Part shown: one piece after another, positions 23,169 to 32,037 of the stretch | Layout: each line of letters opens with the position of its first letter | Position numbering within the stretch: position 1 is the first letter of the stretch | Source of the DNA: Chloroflexota bacterium | GTDB lineage: Bacteria > Chloroflexota > Anaerolineae > Anaerolineales > Villigracilaceae | Direction of reading: 5' to 3' | Assembly (NCBI GenBank): GCA_016235445.1 | Contig: JACRLB010000042.1 | Location: 1 to 64,000, forward strand | Length of the DNA: 64,000 bases | Position numbers and translations under genes: made by a program | The notes under the pieces: generated by a model | What the model was told of the DNA's origin: nothing | The model's input: the letters and a program-made list of their open reading frames with translations, nothing else | Database searches by the model: none

Positions 23169-24169
23169 GCGACAGACGCGAACTTTCCCGCGCTGAGGTT
23201 GCCCGCCGCCGCCGCGCCCAGCGCACTGCCAAAGAGATGGAGCAAACCACAAAGCGCGCCGTCAAACCGATGGTGGCAGTCACTTCGCGCGCGCCGATAT
23301 CATCCAGGCCGCGGCTGGTGGCGAAACCCCGCAAATTCAACATTGCGCTGGGCCTGCCGGAGTTTCATTTTCACAAACCGAAAATTTCCATGCCGCGCCT
23401 TCATGCAAATTGGCGGCTGGCATCCATTCTGTTTTCACTTTTGCTTGGCGCTGTCATTTATCTGGCGTTCACGCTCCCGTACTTTTTTGTTCCCAGCGCA
23501 ACCGTGCTTGGCAACGTCCGCTTGAACAGGGACGAGATCACCAACGTCATGGGCGTTGTCGGCCAATCTATTTTTACCGTCCAGCCTGATGAACTTGAAA
23601 CCCGCCTGCGTATGAATTATCCCGAACTGCTCTCAGCGGAGGTAAAAGTCTATTTGCCGAATCATGTCTACGTTACGGTCAGCGAGCGCGTGCCCGTCAT
23701 CCTTTGGCAAAAAGGCGAAGGCTACACATGGATCGACGCAACGGGCGTGGCCTTCCGTCCGCGTGGATTGGAAGCGGGGCTGGTGCCAGTCGTCGCTGTG
23801 GATGAACCGCCCGCAGGGCATCCCGATTTGACCGACCCGCTCAGCCCGCCGCCGTACATGCAAAAGGAATTGGTGGATGCGGTTCTCGCTCTTTCCCCGC
23901 TCCTGCCTGCTGGCTCTACGATGACATTCGACTCAGCCCACGGCCTCGGCTGGACAGACCCGCGCGGATGGAAAGCCGCCTTCGGCACAAGCGCGCACGA
24001 CATGCCTTTGAAAATTCGCGTGTATCAATCGCTGGTTGATTCGTTGATGGCGCGCAGTTTGTACCCCGAAATAATCAGCGTGGTGTATGCCGATGCGCCG
24101 TTCTATCGAATGGCTTTCATCGAGACCGAAGAATCAACCGAAGAAGAAATAGTGGATGGCGAACAATAA
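23165..24169 (+). CDS. ftsQ: Cell division protein FtsQ/DivIB
   Basis: Bitopic divisome scaffold, 334 residues. A long basic cytoplasmic tail of about 85 residues (AEVARRRRAQRTAKEMEQ) precedes one membrane helix near 88-110. A POTRA-type domain follows (ATVLGNVRLNRDEITNVMGV...FTVQPDELETRLRMNYPELLSAEVKVYLPNHVYVTVSERVP in overlapping segments), then the FtsQ beta domain (WIDATGVAFRPRG). The tail is longer than in E. coli FtsQ and may bind nucleic acid or membrane. It overlaps ddl by four bases and ftsA by 14. Confidence 0.9.
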   Translation: MSDRRELSRAEVARRRRAQRTAKEMEQTTKRAVKPMVAVTSRAPISSRPRLVAKPRKFNIALGLPEFHFHKPKISMPRLHANWRLASILFSLLLGAVIYLAFTLPYFFVPSATVLGNVRLNRDEITNVMGVVGQSIFTVQPDELETRLRMNYPELLSAEVKVYLPNHVYVTVSERVPVILWQKGEGYTWIDATGVAFRPRGLEAGLVPVVAVDEPPAGHPDLTDPLSPPPYMQKELVDAVLALSPLLPAGSTMTFDSAHGLGWTDPRGWKAAFGTSAHDMPLKIRVYQSLVDSLMARSLYPEIISVVYADAPFYRMAFIETEESTEEEIVDGEQ

Positions 24170-25421
24170 GATGGAAGAGATCGTAGTTGGCATCGATGTT
24201 GGAACGACCAAGGTGTGTACCCTTGTGGGGCGCGTGGAGGATGCAAGCGCCGCGTCCATTCGCATTCTTGGCGTGGGCATCGAGCCTTCGGATGGAATCC
24301 GCAAAGGTATCATCGTGGACCTGGCCGCCGCATCGGCGGCCATCAAACGTTCCGTGGAAAAAGCGGAGCGCACTTCTGGTTTGGAGATCACCACCGCGCT
24401 GGTCAGCCTGGCGGGCGCGCATGTGTCATCGGTCAACAGCCGCGGCGCGACGGGCGTCCCCGGCGGAATTATCGACGCGTTGAACATTGCCCATGCGCTC
24501 GAACAGGCGCAGGCGGTTGCCATCCCGCATGACCGCGAGATCGTGCATGTCATCCAGCGCGGCATCACCGTGGATGGACAGGAAGGCGTGAAGACGCCCA
24601 TCGGGATGCACGGCTACAAGCTGGAAGTGGAAACGCACATCATCACCGCCGCCGCCGCAACAGTGGATAACCTCCGTCAGTGCGTAAGTGCGGCAGGCGT
24701 GGATATTCAACAGTTCGTTTTGAACCCGCTCGCTTCGGCAGAAGTGGTGTTGACCGAGCAGGAACGTCAGATGGGCGTGGCTGTCTGCGATATTGGCGGC
24801 GGCACAACTGACCTGGCAATTTACGTGGATGGCGATGTCTGGCATACGATGGTGCTGGCGGTTGGCGGCAATCACGTGACGCAGGATATTGCGCATGGCT
24901 TGCGCCTGCCCATGTCTCAGGCGGAGGAAGTGAAAAAGCAACAGGGACATGCCATTCGGTCCCAGATTGGAAGCGAGGAGTTTTTCTCCATCCGCCCGTT
25001 TGGGGAGGATCATGACGTGCGAATCAACCGGCAGGATTTGGCTCACATCATCGAAGCCCGCATCGAAGAGACCTTCGGCCTGATTCTGCAAGAGATCAAA
25101 CGCTCTGGTTATGACGGCCTCCTTCCCGCTGGCATGGTGTTGACGGGCGGCACATCCGCATTGCCCGGCATCAAACATGTTGCCAGTGAAGTATTGGGAA
25201 TGCCCGTGCGAACCGCACAACCCGAACGCCTGACCGGGCTGGTGGATAAATTGGATTCACCCGCATATTCCACCAGCGTGGGCTTGTTGCGCTGGGCCAC
25301 CACCATGCGCGGACATGACGTTGCGCATTCAAGCGGCGATAAAAAACGCCGCAGATCGCGAGGAGAGAGCAATATGAATTTTGACGCAATCAAGAATTGG
25401 ATGAAACGGTTGTTGCCGTAA
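24156..25421 (+). CDS. ftsA: Cell division protein FtsA
   Basis: Actin-fold membrane anchor of the FtsZ ring, 421 residues. It has the phosphate-1 loop VGIDVGTTKVCTLVG, the SHS2 1C subdomain, the phosphate-2 loop VCDIGGGTTDLAIY, the adenosine loop MVLTGGTSALPGI, and a C-terminal amphipathic tail (FDAIKNWMKRLLP) for membrane binding. ATG at 24156 overlaps ftsQ by 14 bp; an alternative ATG at 24171 begins two bases after the ftsQ stop and is equally plausible. Confidence 0.95.
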   Translation: MANNKMEEIVVGIDVGTTKVCTLVGRVEDASAASIRILGVGIEPSDGIRKGIIVDLAAASAAIKRSVEKAERTSGLEITTALVSLAGAHVSSVNSRGATGVPGGIIDALNIAHALEQAQAVAIPHDREIVHVIQRGITVDGQEGVKTPIGMHGYKLEVETHIITAAAATVDNLRQCVSAAGVDIQQFVLNPLASAEVVLTEQERQMGVAVCDIGGGTTDLAIYVDGDVWHTMVLAVGGNHVTQDIAHGLRLPMSQAEEVKKQQGHAIRSQIGSEEFFSIRPFGEDHDVRINRQDLAHIIEARIEETFGLILQEIKRSGYDGLLPAGMVLTGGTSALPGIKHVASEVLGMPVRTAQPERLTGLVDKLDSPAYSTSVGLLRWATTMRGHDVAHSSGDKKRRRSRGESNMNFDAIKNWMKRLLP

Positions 25422-25426
25422 TATCT

Positions 25427-25476
25427 TCGTCCTGAGCGGAGTGACGAGTGTACTTCGAGGAACGAAGTCGAAGGAC
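25427..25476. repeat. REP-type palindrome before ftsZ
   Basis: Second copy of CTTCGTCCTGAGCGGAGTGACGAG...TTCGAGGAACGAAGTCGAAGGAC. Together with the remnant CTTCGACTACGG...CCTCCGCTC that follows, it occupies most of the 224-bp ftsA-ftsZ gap. Confidence 0.75.
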
Positions 25477-25645
25477 ATGTCTCACCTGTGCTTCGACTAC
25501 GGCGCGAAAAGAAAGAGCGCGCCTCCGCTCACATCGTCCCGATATCCTTCGGGAGCACGAATTACCAAAACGAATCTCTTATTTAACCTTTTAAAATTCC
25601 GCATTCTCGTTTAAGATATGGCATATTCCTTGCCAGGAGGAACAC

Positions 25646-26809
25646 ATGGACTCGAACAAAAGAAATCTGCAATCCGAAGCCTTCGCCCGCATCAAAGTGA
25701 TTGGCGTGGGCGGCGCCGGTCAGAACGCCGTCAACCGCATGATGGAAGAAGGCATTCAAGGCGTTGAATTCATCGCCGCCAATACAGATGCGCAGGCGTT
25801 GACTCTTTCACGCGCGCCTATTCGTGTGCGCCTCGGCGACAAGATCACCCGCGGCCTCGGCGCAGGCGGCGACCCTGAAATTGGCCGCAAAGCCGCAGAA
25901 GAATCATCCGACGAACTGTACAACGTGCTCAAAGGCGCAGACATGGTCTTCGTCACTGCGGGCATGGGCGGCGGCACAGGCACAGGCGCGGCTCCTGTTA
26001 TTTCTCAGGTTGCCAAGGAATGCGGCGCGCTCACCATCGGCGTCGTCACCCGTCCATTTACATTCGAAGGCGGCAAGCGCACACAGTCTGCCGAAGCAGG
26101 CGTGCAAAAGATGAAGGAGCACGCGCACACCCTCATCTCCATTCCGAACGACCGCCTTCTGCAACTCGCCGATAAAAAATCATCCCTGCAAGATGCCTTC
26201 CGCATGGCCGATGAAGTTCTGCATCAGGGCATTCAAGGCATCTCCGAGTTGATCACCATCCCTGGTTTGATCAACCTCGACTTCGCCGATGTCCGCACCA
26301 TCATGTCCGAGGGCGGCGCGGCATTGATGGCCGTTGGCCGCGGCACAGGCGATGACCGCGCAAAGACCGCCGCCGAGCAAGCCATCTCCAGCCAGTTACT
26401 CGACATCACCATCGACGGCGCGCGCGGCGTGCTCTTCAACGTGACCGGCGGCTCGAACATGACTCTCTTCGAGGTCAATCAGGCCGCGGCCATCATCCGC
26501 GAGACCGCCCACCCCGATGTCAACATGATCTTCGGCGCGGTTATTGATCCTGAAATGGGCGACGAGATTCGCTGTACGGTCATCGCCACTGGATTTGAAC
26601 GCAGTGGAGTCCCGCGCCGCGCATTGGAACGCCTCCCTCGTAACGAGAAGCCTGTCTCTGTTGCCAACACACCTTTCTCACGCCCAAGCGAATCCGTCAG
26701 TGTCGGCGCGGAAACCAGGTCATCGGTGGATGCAAAATCTGCGTCCCAACCCCCCAGCATCAACGCGGACGATTTGGACGTCCCGACATTTTTGAGAAAT
26801 AGACGATAA
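25646..26809 (+). CDS. ftsZ: Cell division GTPase FtsZ
   Basis: Tubulin-like GTPase that forms the Z ring, 387 residues. The GTPase domain shows [14 protein letters not shown], the tubulin signature [20 protein letters not shown], the T7 region [11 protein letters not shown], and [15 protein letters not shown] variable linker of about 50 residues ends in the conserved C-terminal peptide [13 protein letters not shown], used to bind FtsA. The start has a strong GGAGG site seven bases upstream. A terminator follows immediately, closing the cluster. Confidence 0.97.
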   Translation: MDSNKRNLQSEAFARIKVIGVGGAGQNAVNRMMEEGIQGVEFIAANTDAQALTLSRAPIRVRLGDKITRGLGAGGDPEIGRKAAEESSDELYNVLKGADMVFVTAGMGGGTGTGAAPVISQVAKECGALTIGVVTRPFTFEGGKRTQSAEAGVQKMKEHAHTLISIPNDRLLQLADKKSSLQDAFRMADEVLHQGIQGISELITIPGLINLDFADVRTIMSEGGAALMAVGRGTGDDRAKTAAEQAISSQLLDITIDGARGVLFNVTGGSNMTLFEVNQAAAIIRETAHPDVNMIFGAVIDPEMGDEIRCTVIATGFERSGVPRRALERLPRNEKPVSVANTPFSRPSESVSVGAETRSSVDAKSASQPPSINADDLDVPTFLRNRR

Positions 26810-26822
26810 CCATAATAGATGC

Positions 26823-26861
26823 AGACCCTAAAGGTTTCAAAAACCTTTAGGGTCTTTTTTT
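26823..26861 (+). terminator. Rho-independent terminator of the dcw cluster
   Basis: AGACCCTAAAGGTTT (26823-26837) and AAACCTTTAGGGTCT (26841-26855) form a perfect 15-bp stem with a three-base loop, followed by a T-run. A related sequence pair recurs at 56069-56130. Confidence 0.9.
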
Positions 26862-26909
26862 ATCAGTCACCTTCGGGAGTGGCTAATCTCGTGGGCTTGC
26901 CAAAAGATT

Positions 26910-26992
26910 TAACTACAGAGCACACGGAGATCACGGAGAAAATCTCTTAAAAATCTCTGTGTACTCTGTGATCTCCGTGGTGAGAGGTCTTT
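26910..26992. repeat. Long imperfect palindrome of CACGGAGAT-type units
   Basis: AACTACAGAGCACACGGAGAT...ends in ATCTCCGTGGTGAGAG as facing arms of about 35 bp. Within the left arm CACGGAGAT/CACGGAGAA repeat at nine-base spacing. A related element lies at 52140-52216. Confidence 0.75.
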
Positions 26993-27033
26993 CAGCCCAC
27001 CTTCAAGGTGACTGTCACTTTTTTGATTCATGC

Positions 27034-27039
27034 TAAAAT
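27034..27039 (+). promoter_or_regulatory. -10 box placed for a leaderless start
   Basis: TAAAAT ends seven bases before the ATG at 27047, leaving no room for a ribosome site in the mRNA. Confidence 0.5.
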
Positions 27040-27046
27040 ACAACCA

Positions 27047-27472
27047 ATGAAAGCCAAACTCCCCCAGCCCGAACATTACTCCTATCAACTGCACCGCAAA
27101 CAGCGTAACACGCAAATCATTTTGCCCATGATTCTGAGCGCCCTGTTCTTCGTCGGCATGATTGTGTTGATCAGCCTCGCCACCTTCAATCAGGGTGGGG
27201 ACGTGGGCCGTTGGGCGGCGATTTCCACGATCTGGATCGTCATCCCCATTCTGCTTGCGGGGTTGATATTGCTCGCCGTTCTGATCGGGCTGATTTATTT
27301 GATGGCGCGCGCTTTGCAGGGTTTGCCGTATTACACTGGCATCGCGCAGGATTACGTCTACAAGGCGCGCGGGTACATCGTCCGCGCGGCGGATATGGCG
27401 GCCAAACCCATCCTTGCGTTGGATGGCTGGCTGGAAAGCATCAAAGCATTTTTCGGAAGGATGACATCATGA
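27047..27472 (+). CDS. Hypothetical two-TM membrane protein
   Basis: 141 residues with a short polar N-terminus (YSYQLHRKQRNTQIILP) and two strongly hydrophobic helices, about 26-50 and 62-90. An amphipathic C-terminal tail runs from there to FFGRMTS. No known motif is seen. The start MKAKLPQ is taken from ATG 27047 beside a -10 box. It is coupled by an ATGA overlap to another small membrane protein, so the two probably work together at the membrane. Confidence 0.65.
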   Translation: MKAKLPQPEHYSYQLHRKQRNTQIILPMILSALFFVGMIVLISLATFNQGGDVGRWAAISTIWIVIPILLAGLILLAVLIGLIYLMARALQGLPYYTGIAQDYVYKARGYIVRAADMAAKPILALDGWLESIKAFFGRMTS

Positions 27473-27660
27473 ACAAAAGCAGAATCATACTCGGCGGCAC
27501 ACTGGTCGGCGCGTTGACCGGTCTCATCGCCGCGATGCTCCTCGCCCGCCGCGCCGAACGGAATGAACGCGAAACGGCCATCACCACCGGCGAAGGCTTG
27601 AAATTGGGCGTACTGGTCTTCGGTCTCTTGAGGGCGATTGCTTCGCTGAACGATGATTAA
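27469..27660 (+). CDS. Small membrane protein, YtxH-like opening
   Basis: 63 residues: one glycine-rich membrane helix (IILGGTLVGALTGLIAAMLLA) directly followed by a basic stretch (RRAERNERE), then a second weakly hydrophobic region. The opening resembles YtxH-type membrane proteins, but the protein is too short for a firm family call. Its ATG overlaps the stop of the upstream gene, and a terminator follows at 27673. Confidence 0.6.
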   Translation: MNKSRIILGGTLVGALTGLIAAMLLARRAERNERETAITTGEGLKLGVLVFGLLRAIASLNDD

Positions 27661-27672
27661 TTCGGTTTCTCG

Positions 27673-27706
27673 AAAAACCGATGATTGATTGGGTTGTCGG
27701 TTTTTT
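27673..27706 (+). terminator. Probable rho-independent terminator
   Basis: AAAAACCGA (27673-27681) pairs with TCGGTTTTT (27697-27705) and runs into Ts. An alternative smaller hairpin CGGTTT/AAACCG overlaps its left arm. Confidence 0.6.
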
Positions 27707-27747
27707 GTCCGTTTTTTGGTAGTGGATAAAAAGTAAGTGATAGTTCT

Positions 27748-27826
27748 TAACGCGAATTTCGCTAATGGGCCAATGACGCGAATTTTCAGAAACTATTGGC
27801 GAAATTCGCCAAATTCGCGTTAAAAA
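27748..27826. repeat. Imperfect palindrome with CGCGAATTT arms
   Basis: TTAACGCGAATTTCGC...faces GCGAAATTCGCCAAATTCGCGTTAA. It has the same arm vocabulary (GCGAATTT) as the element at 3317-3514. The rest of the 27707-27943 gap holds only the leader of the next gene (GGAGA site). Confidence 0.7.
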
Positions 27827-27943
27827 ACGCTTCTGTTGCAGACTTGAAAATTGTCATCACTTACAATATGACCACTACCCGTTTTTTACGGTTGACAGGA
27901 TGGAGGAGATAAAGGAAAGTAGTAGTGTCAGTAGGAGAATCTA

Positions 27944-30781
27944 ATGTCCGATGGAGAACCCGCAGAGAAGGATGATACGTTTCTTGATGTTTTCAGGAAA
28001 CATGATGCGGTCATGCTTCTGATCGAACCAGAGACAGGGCGGATTTTGAATGCAAACCCGGCGGCAGAAAAATTCTACGGATATACCCTCGCCGAATTGC
28101 GGGGAATGGATGGGGCGAAGATCAATGCCCTTTTGCCCGGGCAACTTTCGGCGGGGGGAGAGCGGAAGCATCCTGTTTTCCAGCATAAACTGGCGAATGG
28201 GAAAATCCGCATGATCGAGGCGCATGTTTCCCAAATCCACATAAATGGAAAGGTTGTCAATTTTTCCGTCGTTCACGATGTCAGCGGGCGCGAGCAGATG
28301 GATGCCGCCCTGCGCGAGTCGGAGGAGCGTTACCGCTCGCTGTTCGAAAATATGATCGATGGGATTTATCGCAGTACGCACGAAGGCAGGTTCATCGACG
28401 TTAACCCTGCGATGGTGAAGATGTTCGGGTATTCAAGCAGGGAGGAAATGCTGGAAATCGATATCAAGAAGGAACTTTATTTTTTGCCCGAAGAGCGGGG
28501 CAGTCATATTTTGGATACGGGCCAGCAGGAGATCGAGGCGTATCGGATGCGCCGCAAGGATGGCTCCGAGATTTGGGTGGAAGACCACGGCTATTATGTG
28601 CATGATGAGCGCGGGAATATTATCTACCACGAAGGGATGCTGCGCGATATTACCGAGCGCAAGCGGGCTGAAGAAGTTCTTCGCCAGCGGTTGCTGGAAT
28701 TGGAAGCTTTGTACAACGTCTCTGCTTCCCTGCGGACTGTGCAGACCTTTGATGAAGCCCTGCCCGTTTTGCTCGATCAAACCCTCGCCGCCGTGGGGAC
28801 GGATACAGGCACGATCCTGCTCTATAACCCGGAGACCGACGATTTGCGGGATACCCATCCGCGCGGCTGGTTTACGACAATCGAGGATATTAATATCAAG
28901 GCGGGCGAAGGCATTGCTGGGACAGTTTTTGTAACAGGCCAGCCCCGTCTTTCTGTCGAATTTGTGGAAGACCCTCTGACTCATCCCGTTTCTCGCAGTA
29001 AAATCCCGTCAGGGTGGGGCGGGGCCTGCCTGCCGATACGGACAGGTTCTGAAATTGTGGGGGTGTTTTTTGTCTCTGTGCAACTGCCGCGCCAGATCAG
29101 CGCCGAGCAAATGAAACTGTTGAATTCACTGGCTGAAATTGCAGGGGTTACATTGCACCGCACGAGGCTGTTCGATGAAACCTCGCGGCGCGCCAGAGAA
29201 TTTGCCTCCCTGTACGAAACAAGCAATGCCCTCTCTGCCGAGACGGAATTGGATACGATGATGCAGGTTATTACGGGAACCGCCAAAAAACTGCTTAACT
29301 CAACATCCAGCGGAATGTATTTATTCATTCCCGCCGCGAACGAACTTGAATTGAAGATTGATACTGAATCCTATATCCCTGCCGGTATCCGCCTGCAAGT
29401 TGGGGAAGGGGTGGCAGGGCGGGTGGCGCAAACCCGCAAGCCCCTGCGCGTTAACGACTATTCAGCCTGGGAAGGCCGTTCGTCAAAATATGAGGAGTTC
29501 CCCATCCGCGCTGTGCTGGAAGTGCCCATGCTGTACGGCGGCGAATTGATCGGCGTGCTAACAGTGGATGAGATGGGAGACTCCGAACGCCAATTCACCG
29601 AAGCGGACGAACGCCTGCTTTCGTTGTTTGCATCGCAGGCGGCGGGGGCCATCCACTCGGCGCGCCTGCGCGATGAAGCCCTTCACCGCCTTCAGCATTT
29701 GCAGACCCTGCGCACGATTGACAAGGCCATCACCTCCAGCCTTGACTTGAACATTACTTTGAACATCCTGCTTCATCACGTGGTCTCCCAATTGGATGTG
29801 GATGCCGCCGACGTGCTGATGCTTCGCAAGGATGAACAAGCCCTGCGCTACTCTGCCGGGCGCGGATTCCGCACGCGCATGATCGAAGGCGCCGATGTTC
29901 ACCTGAACGATAAATATGCCGGGCGCTGTGTCATGGAGCGCCGCATCATTAAAATCCTCGACTCTGCTCAAATTACCGACAACCTGCCTTTTGCCCGTTT
30001 ATGGGCGGAAGAGGAATTCAAGAGTTGTTATTGCGTCCCGCTGATTGCCAAAGGAGAGGTAAAAGGGGTGATGGAGGTTTATCATCGCTCGAAGTTTACG
30101 CCCAGCGATGAATGGCTGGATTTTCTCGAAACCCTCGCGGGGCAGGCCGCCATCACTATTGACAACACCCAAATGTTCGACAACGTCCAGCGCGTGAATA
30201 TGGAACTCGCCATTGCCTACGAAGCCACCATCGAAGGCTGGTCGCGCGCGCTCGACCTGCGCGACAAGGAAACCGAAGGCCACACGCGGCGCGTCACCGA
30301 ATTGACCATGACGCTCGCAAAGGTGGTCGGGATACCAGATATCGAGCTTCAGCATATCCGCCGCGGCGCGCTTTTGCACGACATCGGCAAGATGGGCGTC
30401 TCCGATAAAATCCTGCTCAAAAAAGGCGCATTGACCGAAAAGGAATGGATCGCCATGCGCCTGCATCCCACGCTGGCTCTTCAAATGCTGCAACCCATCG
30501 CGTATCTGCGCCAGGCATTGGACATTCCCTATTGCCATCACGAAAAATGGGACGGCACAGGCTACCCGCGTGGGTTGAAAGGCGGACAGATTCCGCTCGT
30601 GGCGCGCATCTTTGCCGTTGTGGATGTTTGGGACGCGCTCACGAGTTCGCGTCCCTACCGCAAGGCATGGACGAAAAAGAAAGCGCTGGCATATATCAAA
30701 CAGCAAAGCGGCAAACATTTCGACCCGCACATTGTGGAATTATTTTTAAAGACGATCAAGGAATTTGACATTCAACCATGA
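27944..30781 (+). CDS. PAS-PAS-GAF-GAF-GAF-HD-GYP c-di-GMP phosphodiesterase
   Basis: A 945-residue soluble signalling enzyme that should hydrolyse cyclic di-GMP. Approximate order: PAS 12-125, PAS 128-245, three GAF domains (265-405, 420-565, 580-740) and HD-GYP 755-935. The HD-GYP site is complete: the HD pair in LLHDIGKMG near residue 810, HHEKWDGTGYPRGLKG near 864 (HHExxDGxGYP with the GYP triad), and the DVWDALTSSRPYR segment. No transmembrane helix is present, so it senses cytoplasmic ligands or redox state. It is first in an overlapping operon with a DNA glycosylase and a peptidase. A TAGGAGA site supports the start. Confidence 0.92.
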   Translation: MSDGEPAEKDDTFLDVFRKHDAVMLLIEPETGRILNANPAAEKFYGYTLAELRGMDGAKINALLPGQLSAGGERKHPVFQHKLANGKIRMIEAHVSQIHINGKVVNFSVVHDVSGREQMDAALRESEERYRSLFENMIDGIYRSTHEGRFIDVNPAMVKMFGYSSREEMLEIDIKKELYFLPEERGSHILDTGQQEIEAYRMRRKDGSEIWVEDHGYYVHDERGNIIYHEGMLRDITERKRAEEVLRQRLLELEALYNVSASLRTVQTFDEALPVLLDQTLAAVGTDTGTILLYNPETDDLRDTHPRGWFTTIEDINIKAGEGIAGTVFVTGQPRLSVEFVEDPLTHPVSRSKIPSGWGGACLPIRTGSEIVGVFFVSVQLPRQISAEQMKLLNSLAEIAGVTLHRTRLFDETSRRAREFASLYETSNALSAETELDTMMQVITGTAKKLLNSTSSGMYLFIPAANELELKIDTESYIPAGIRLQVGEGVAGRVAQTRKPLRVNDYSAWEGRSSKYEEFPIRAVLEVPMLYGGELIGVLTVDEMGDSERQFTEADERLLSLFASQAAGAIHSARLRDEALHRLQHLQTLRTIDKAITSSLDLNITLNILLHHVVSQLDVDAADVLMLRKDEQALRYSAGRGFRTRMIEGADVHLNDKYAGRCVMERRIIKILDSAQITDNLPFARLWAEEEFKSCYCVPLIAKGEVKGVMEVYHRSKFTPSDEWLDFLETLAGQAAITIDNTQMFDNVQRVNMELAIAYEATIEGWSRALDLRDKETEGHTRRVTELTMTLAKVVGIPDIELQHIRRGALLHDIGKMGVSDKILLKKGALTEKEWIAMRLHPTLALQMLQPIAYLRQALDIPYCHHEKWDGTGYPRGLKGGQIPLVARIFAVVDVWDALTSSRPYRKAWTKKKALAYIKQQSGKHFDPHIVELFLKTIKEFDIQP

Positions 30782-32037
30782 CAATCGACTCGATCTCAAA
30801 ACAGACGTATCGCCGCTTCCTGCTCGCCTCACAAGCCCTTTGGCCTGGGCGCCGTTTCGAAGGGCCGCTCGGCGCCGAATCCGCTTTGAAACAGATGCAG
30901 GCTCTGCAACTCGACCCGCTCACCATGGTCGCTCGCAGTCAGGACATTGCCATGTATGGCCGCGTGCTGAATTACAAGCCCGAACATCTCTATCAAATGG
31001 CGTACAAAGAGCGCAAAGCCTTCGACTACGGCGGCTGGCTGATGATGTACCCCATGAGCGATTTCCCCTACTGGCGATTGCACATGAAACACCGCAAACA
31101 AAATGGCTTGAATTACGAATCCTTCAAACACCCCCCAAAGGATTTGTTGAAATTCATCCTCGCTGAATTGCGCGAGCGCGGCCCGCTGGGCAACCGTGAT
31201 TTCGAAGGCACAAAAGTAAAAGCCTGGAGCTATCGCGGGCGCAAGGAAACTTCCGTTGCCCTCTTCTACCTCTGGTTGACGGGCGAAGTGATGATCTCCA
31301 CCCGCAAAGGCTTCGACCGCATCTACGACCTGCGCGAACGCGTTCTGCCGTCAGAGTTTGATTATGCGGTCACGGAAAAGGAAACAATCGAATTCATGAG
31401 CAGGAAGATCATCTCCTTTCTGGGGATGATGCGTGAAAGCCGCCTGGGAACAGAACTCTCGTATTACCTTCATAAGGATGTGCCGCGGGAGGATGCAAAA
31501 AAAATAATCCATCAACTCGTTGAGCAGGGCATTGTCTCGCGGGTGGGGGTGGAAAGCTCAAAGGATGGATTCCTCATCTTGAACAGCGACCAGCCCCACC
31601 TGTCTGAACTGGAGGCGGGGCGTGTTCCAAAAATATGGAAGCCCAAAGGCGTCACAACCGATGAAGAGGTCACCTTCCTCGCGCCGTTGGAAATTGTCAG
31701 CGCAAGAGGGCGCGCAAAAAAAGTTTTCGATTTCGAATATTTGTGGGAAGTCTACAAGCCCGCGCATCAACGCCGCTGGGGATATTACACCCTGCCCATT
31801 TTATACGGCGACGATCTCGTTGCCCGCCTCGACCCCAAGCTCGACCGCGCCACGAACACCCTGCACATCCTCGGCTTCTGGCTCGAAGACGATGCCCCGA
31901 AAGATGAAGCCTTCGCGAATGCCTTCGCCAATGGCTTGAAACGATTTGCCGATATGATCGGCGCAAAAAAAATTGACCTGGGCGGAATCACGCAAACAAA
32001 ATTACGTTCGTATTTGAAGAAGAAGTTGAAATCATGA
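30778..32037 (+). CDS. YcaQ/AlkZ-like winged-helix DNA glycosylase
   Basis: 419 residues of the HTH_42 family, whose studied members (E. coli YcaQ, Streptomyces AlkZ) unhook DNA interstrand crosslinks and bulky N-alkyl adducts. Three winged-helix units are expected. The catalytic loop reads MQALQLDPLT, a Q-hydrophobic-D motif as in YcaQ rather than the QxQ of AlkZ. The nearby MVARSQDIAMYGRV is also characteristic. The ATGA overlap with the HD-GYP gene upstream and with the peptidase gene downstream shows one operon. The link between c-di-GMP turnover and base repair is not obvious. Family confidence is good; substrate is by analogy. Confidence 0.85.
   Translation: MTIDSISKQTYRRFLLASQALWPGRRFEGPLGAESALKQMQALQLDPLTMVARSQDIAMYGRVLNYKPEHLYQMAYKERKAFDYGGWLMMYPMSDFPYWRLHMKHRKQNGLNYESFKHPPKDLLKFILAELRERGPLGNRDFEGTKVKAWSYRGRKETSVALFYLWLTGEVMISTRKGFDRIYDLRERVLPSEFDYAVTEKETIEFMSRKIISFLGMMRESRLGTELSYYLHKDVPREDAKKIIHQLVEQGIVSRVGVESSKDGFLILNSDQPHLSELEAGRVPKIWKPKGVTTDEEVTFLAPLEIVSARGRAKKVFDFEYLWEVYKPAHQRRWGYYTLPILYGDDLVARLDPKLDRATNTLHILGFWLEDDAPKDEAFANAFANGLKRFADMIGAKKIDLGGITQTKLRSYLKKKLKS

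Noticed and set aside
24426-25220. 264-codon minus-strand frame opposite ftsA
   Set aside because: ftsA motifs on the plus strand explain the sequence; the antisense product is His/Cys-rich nonsense.
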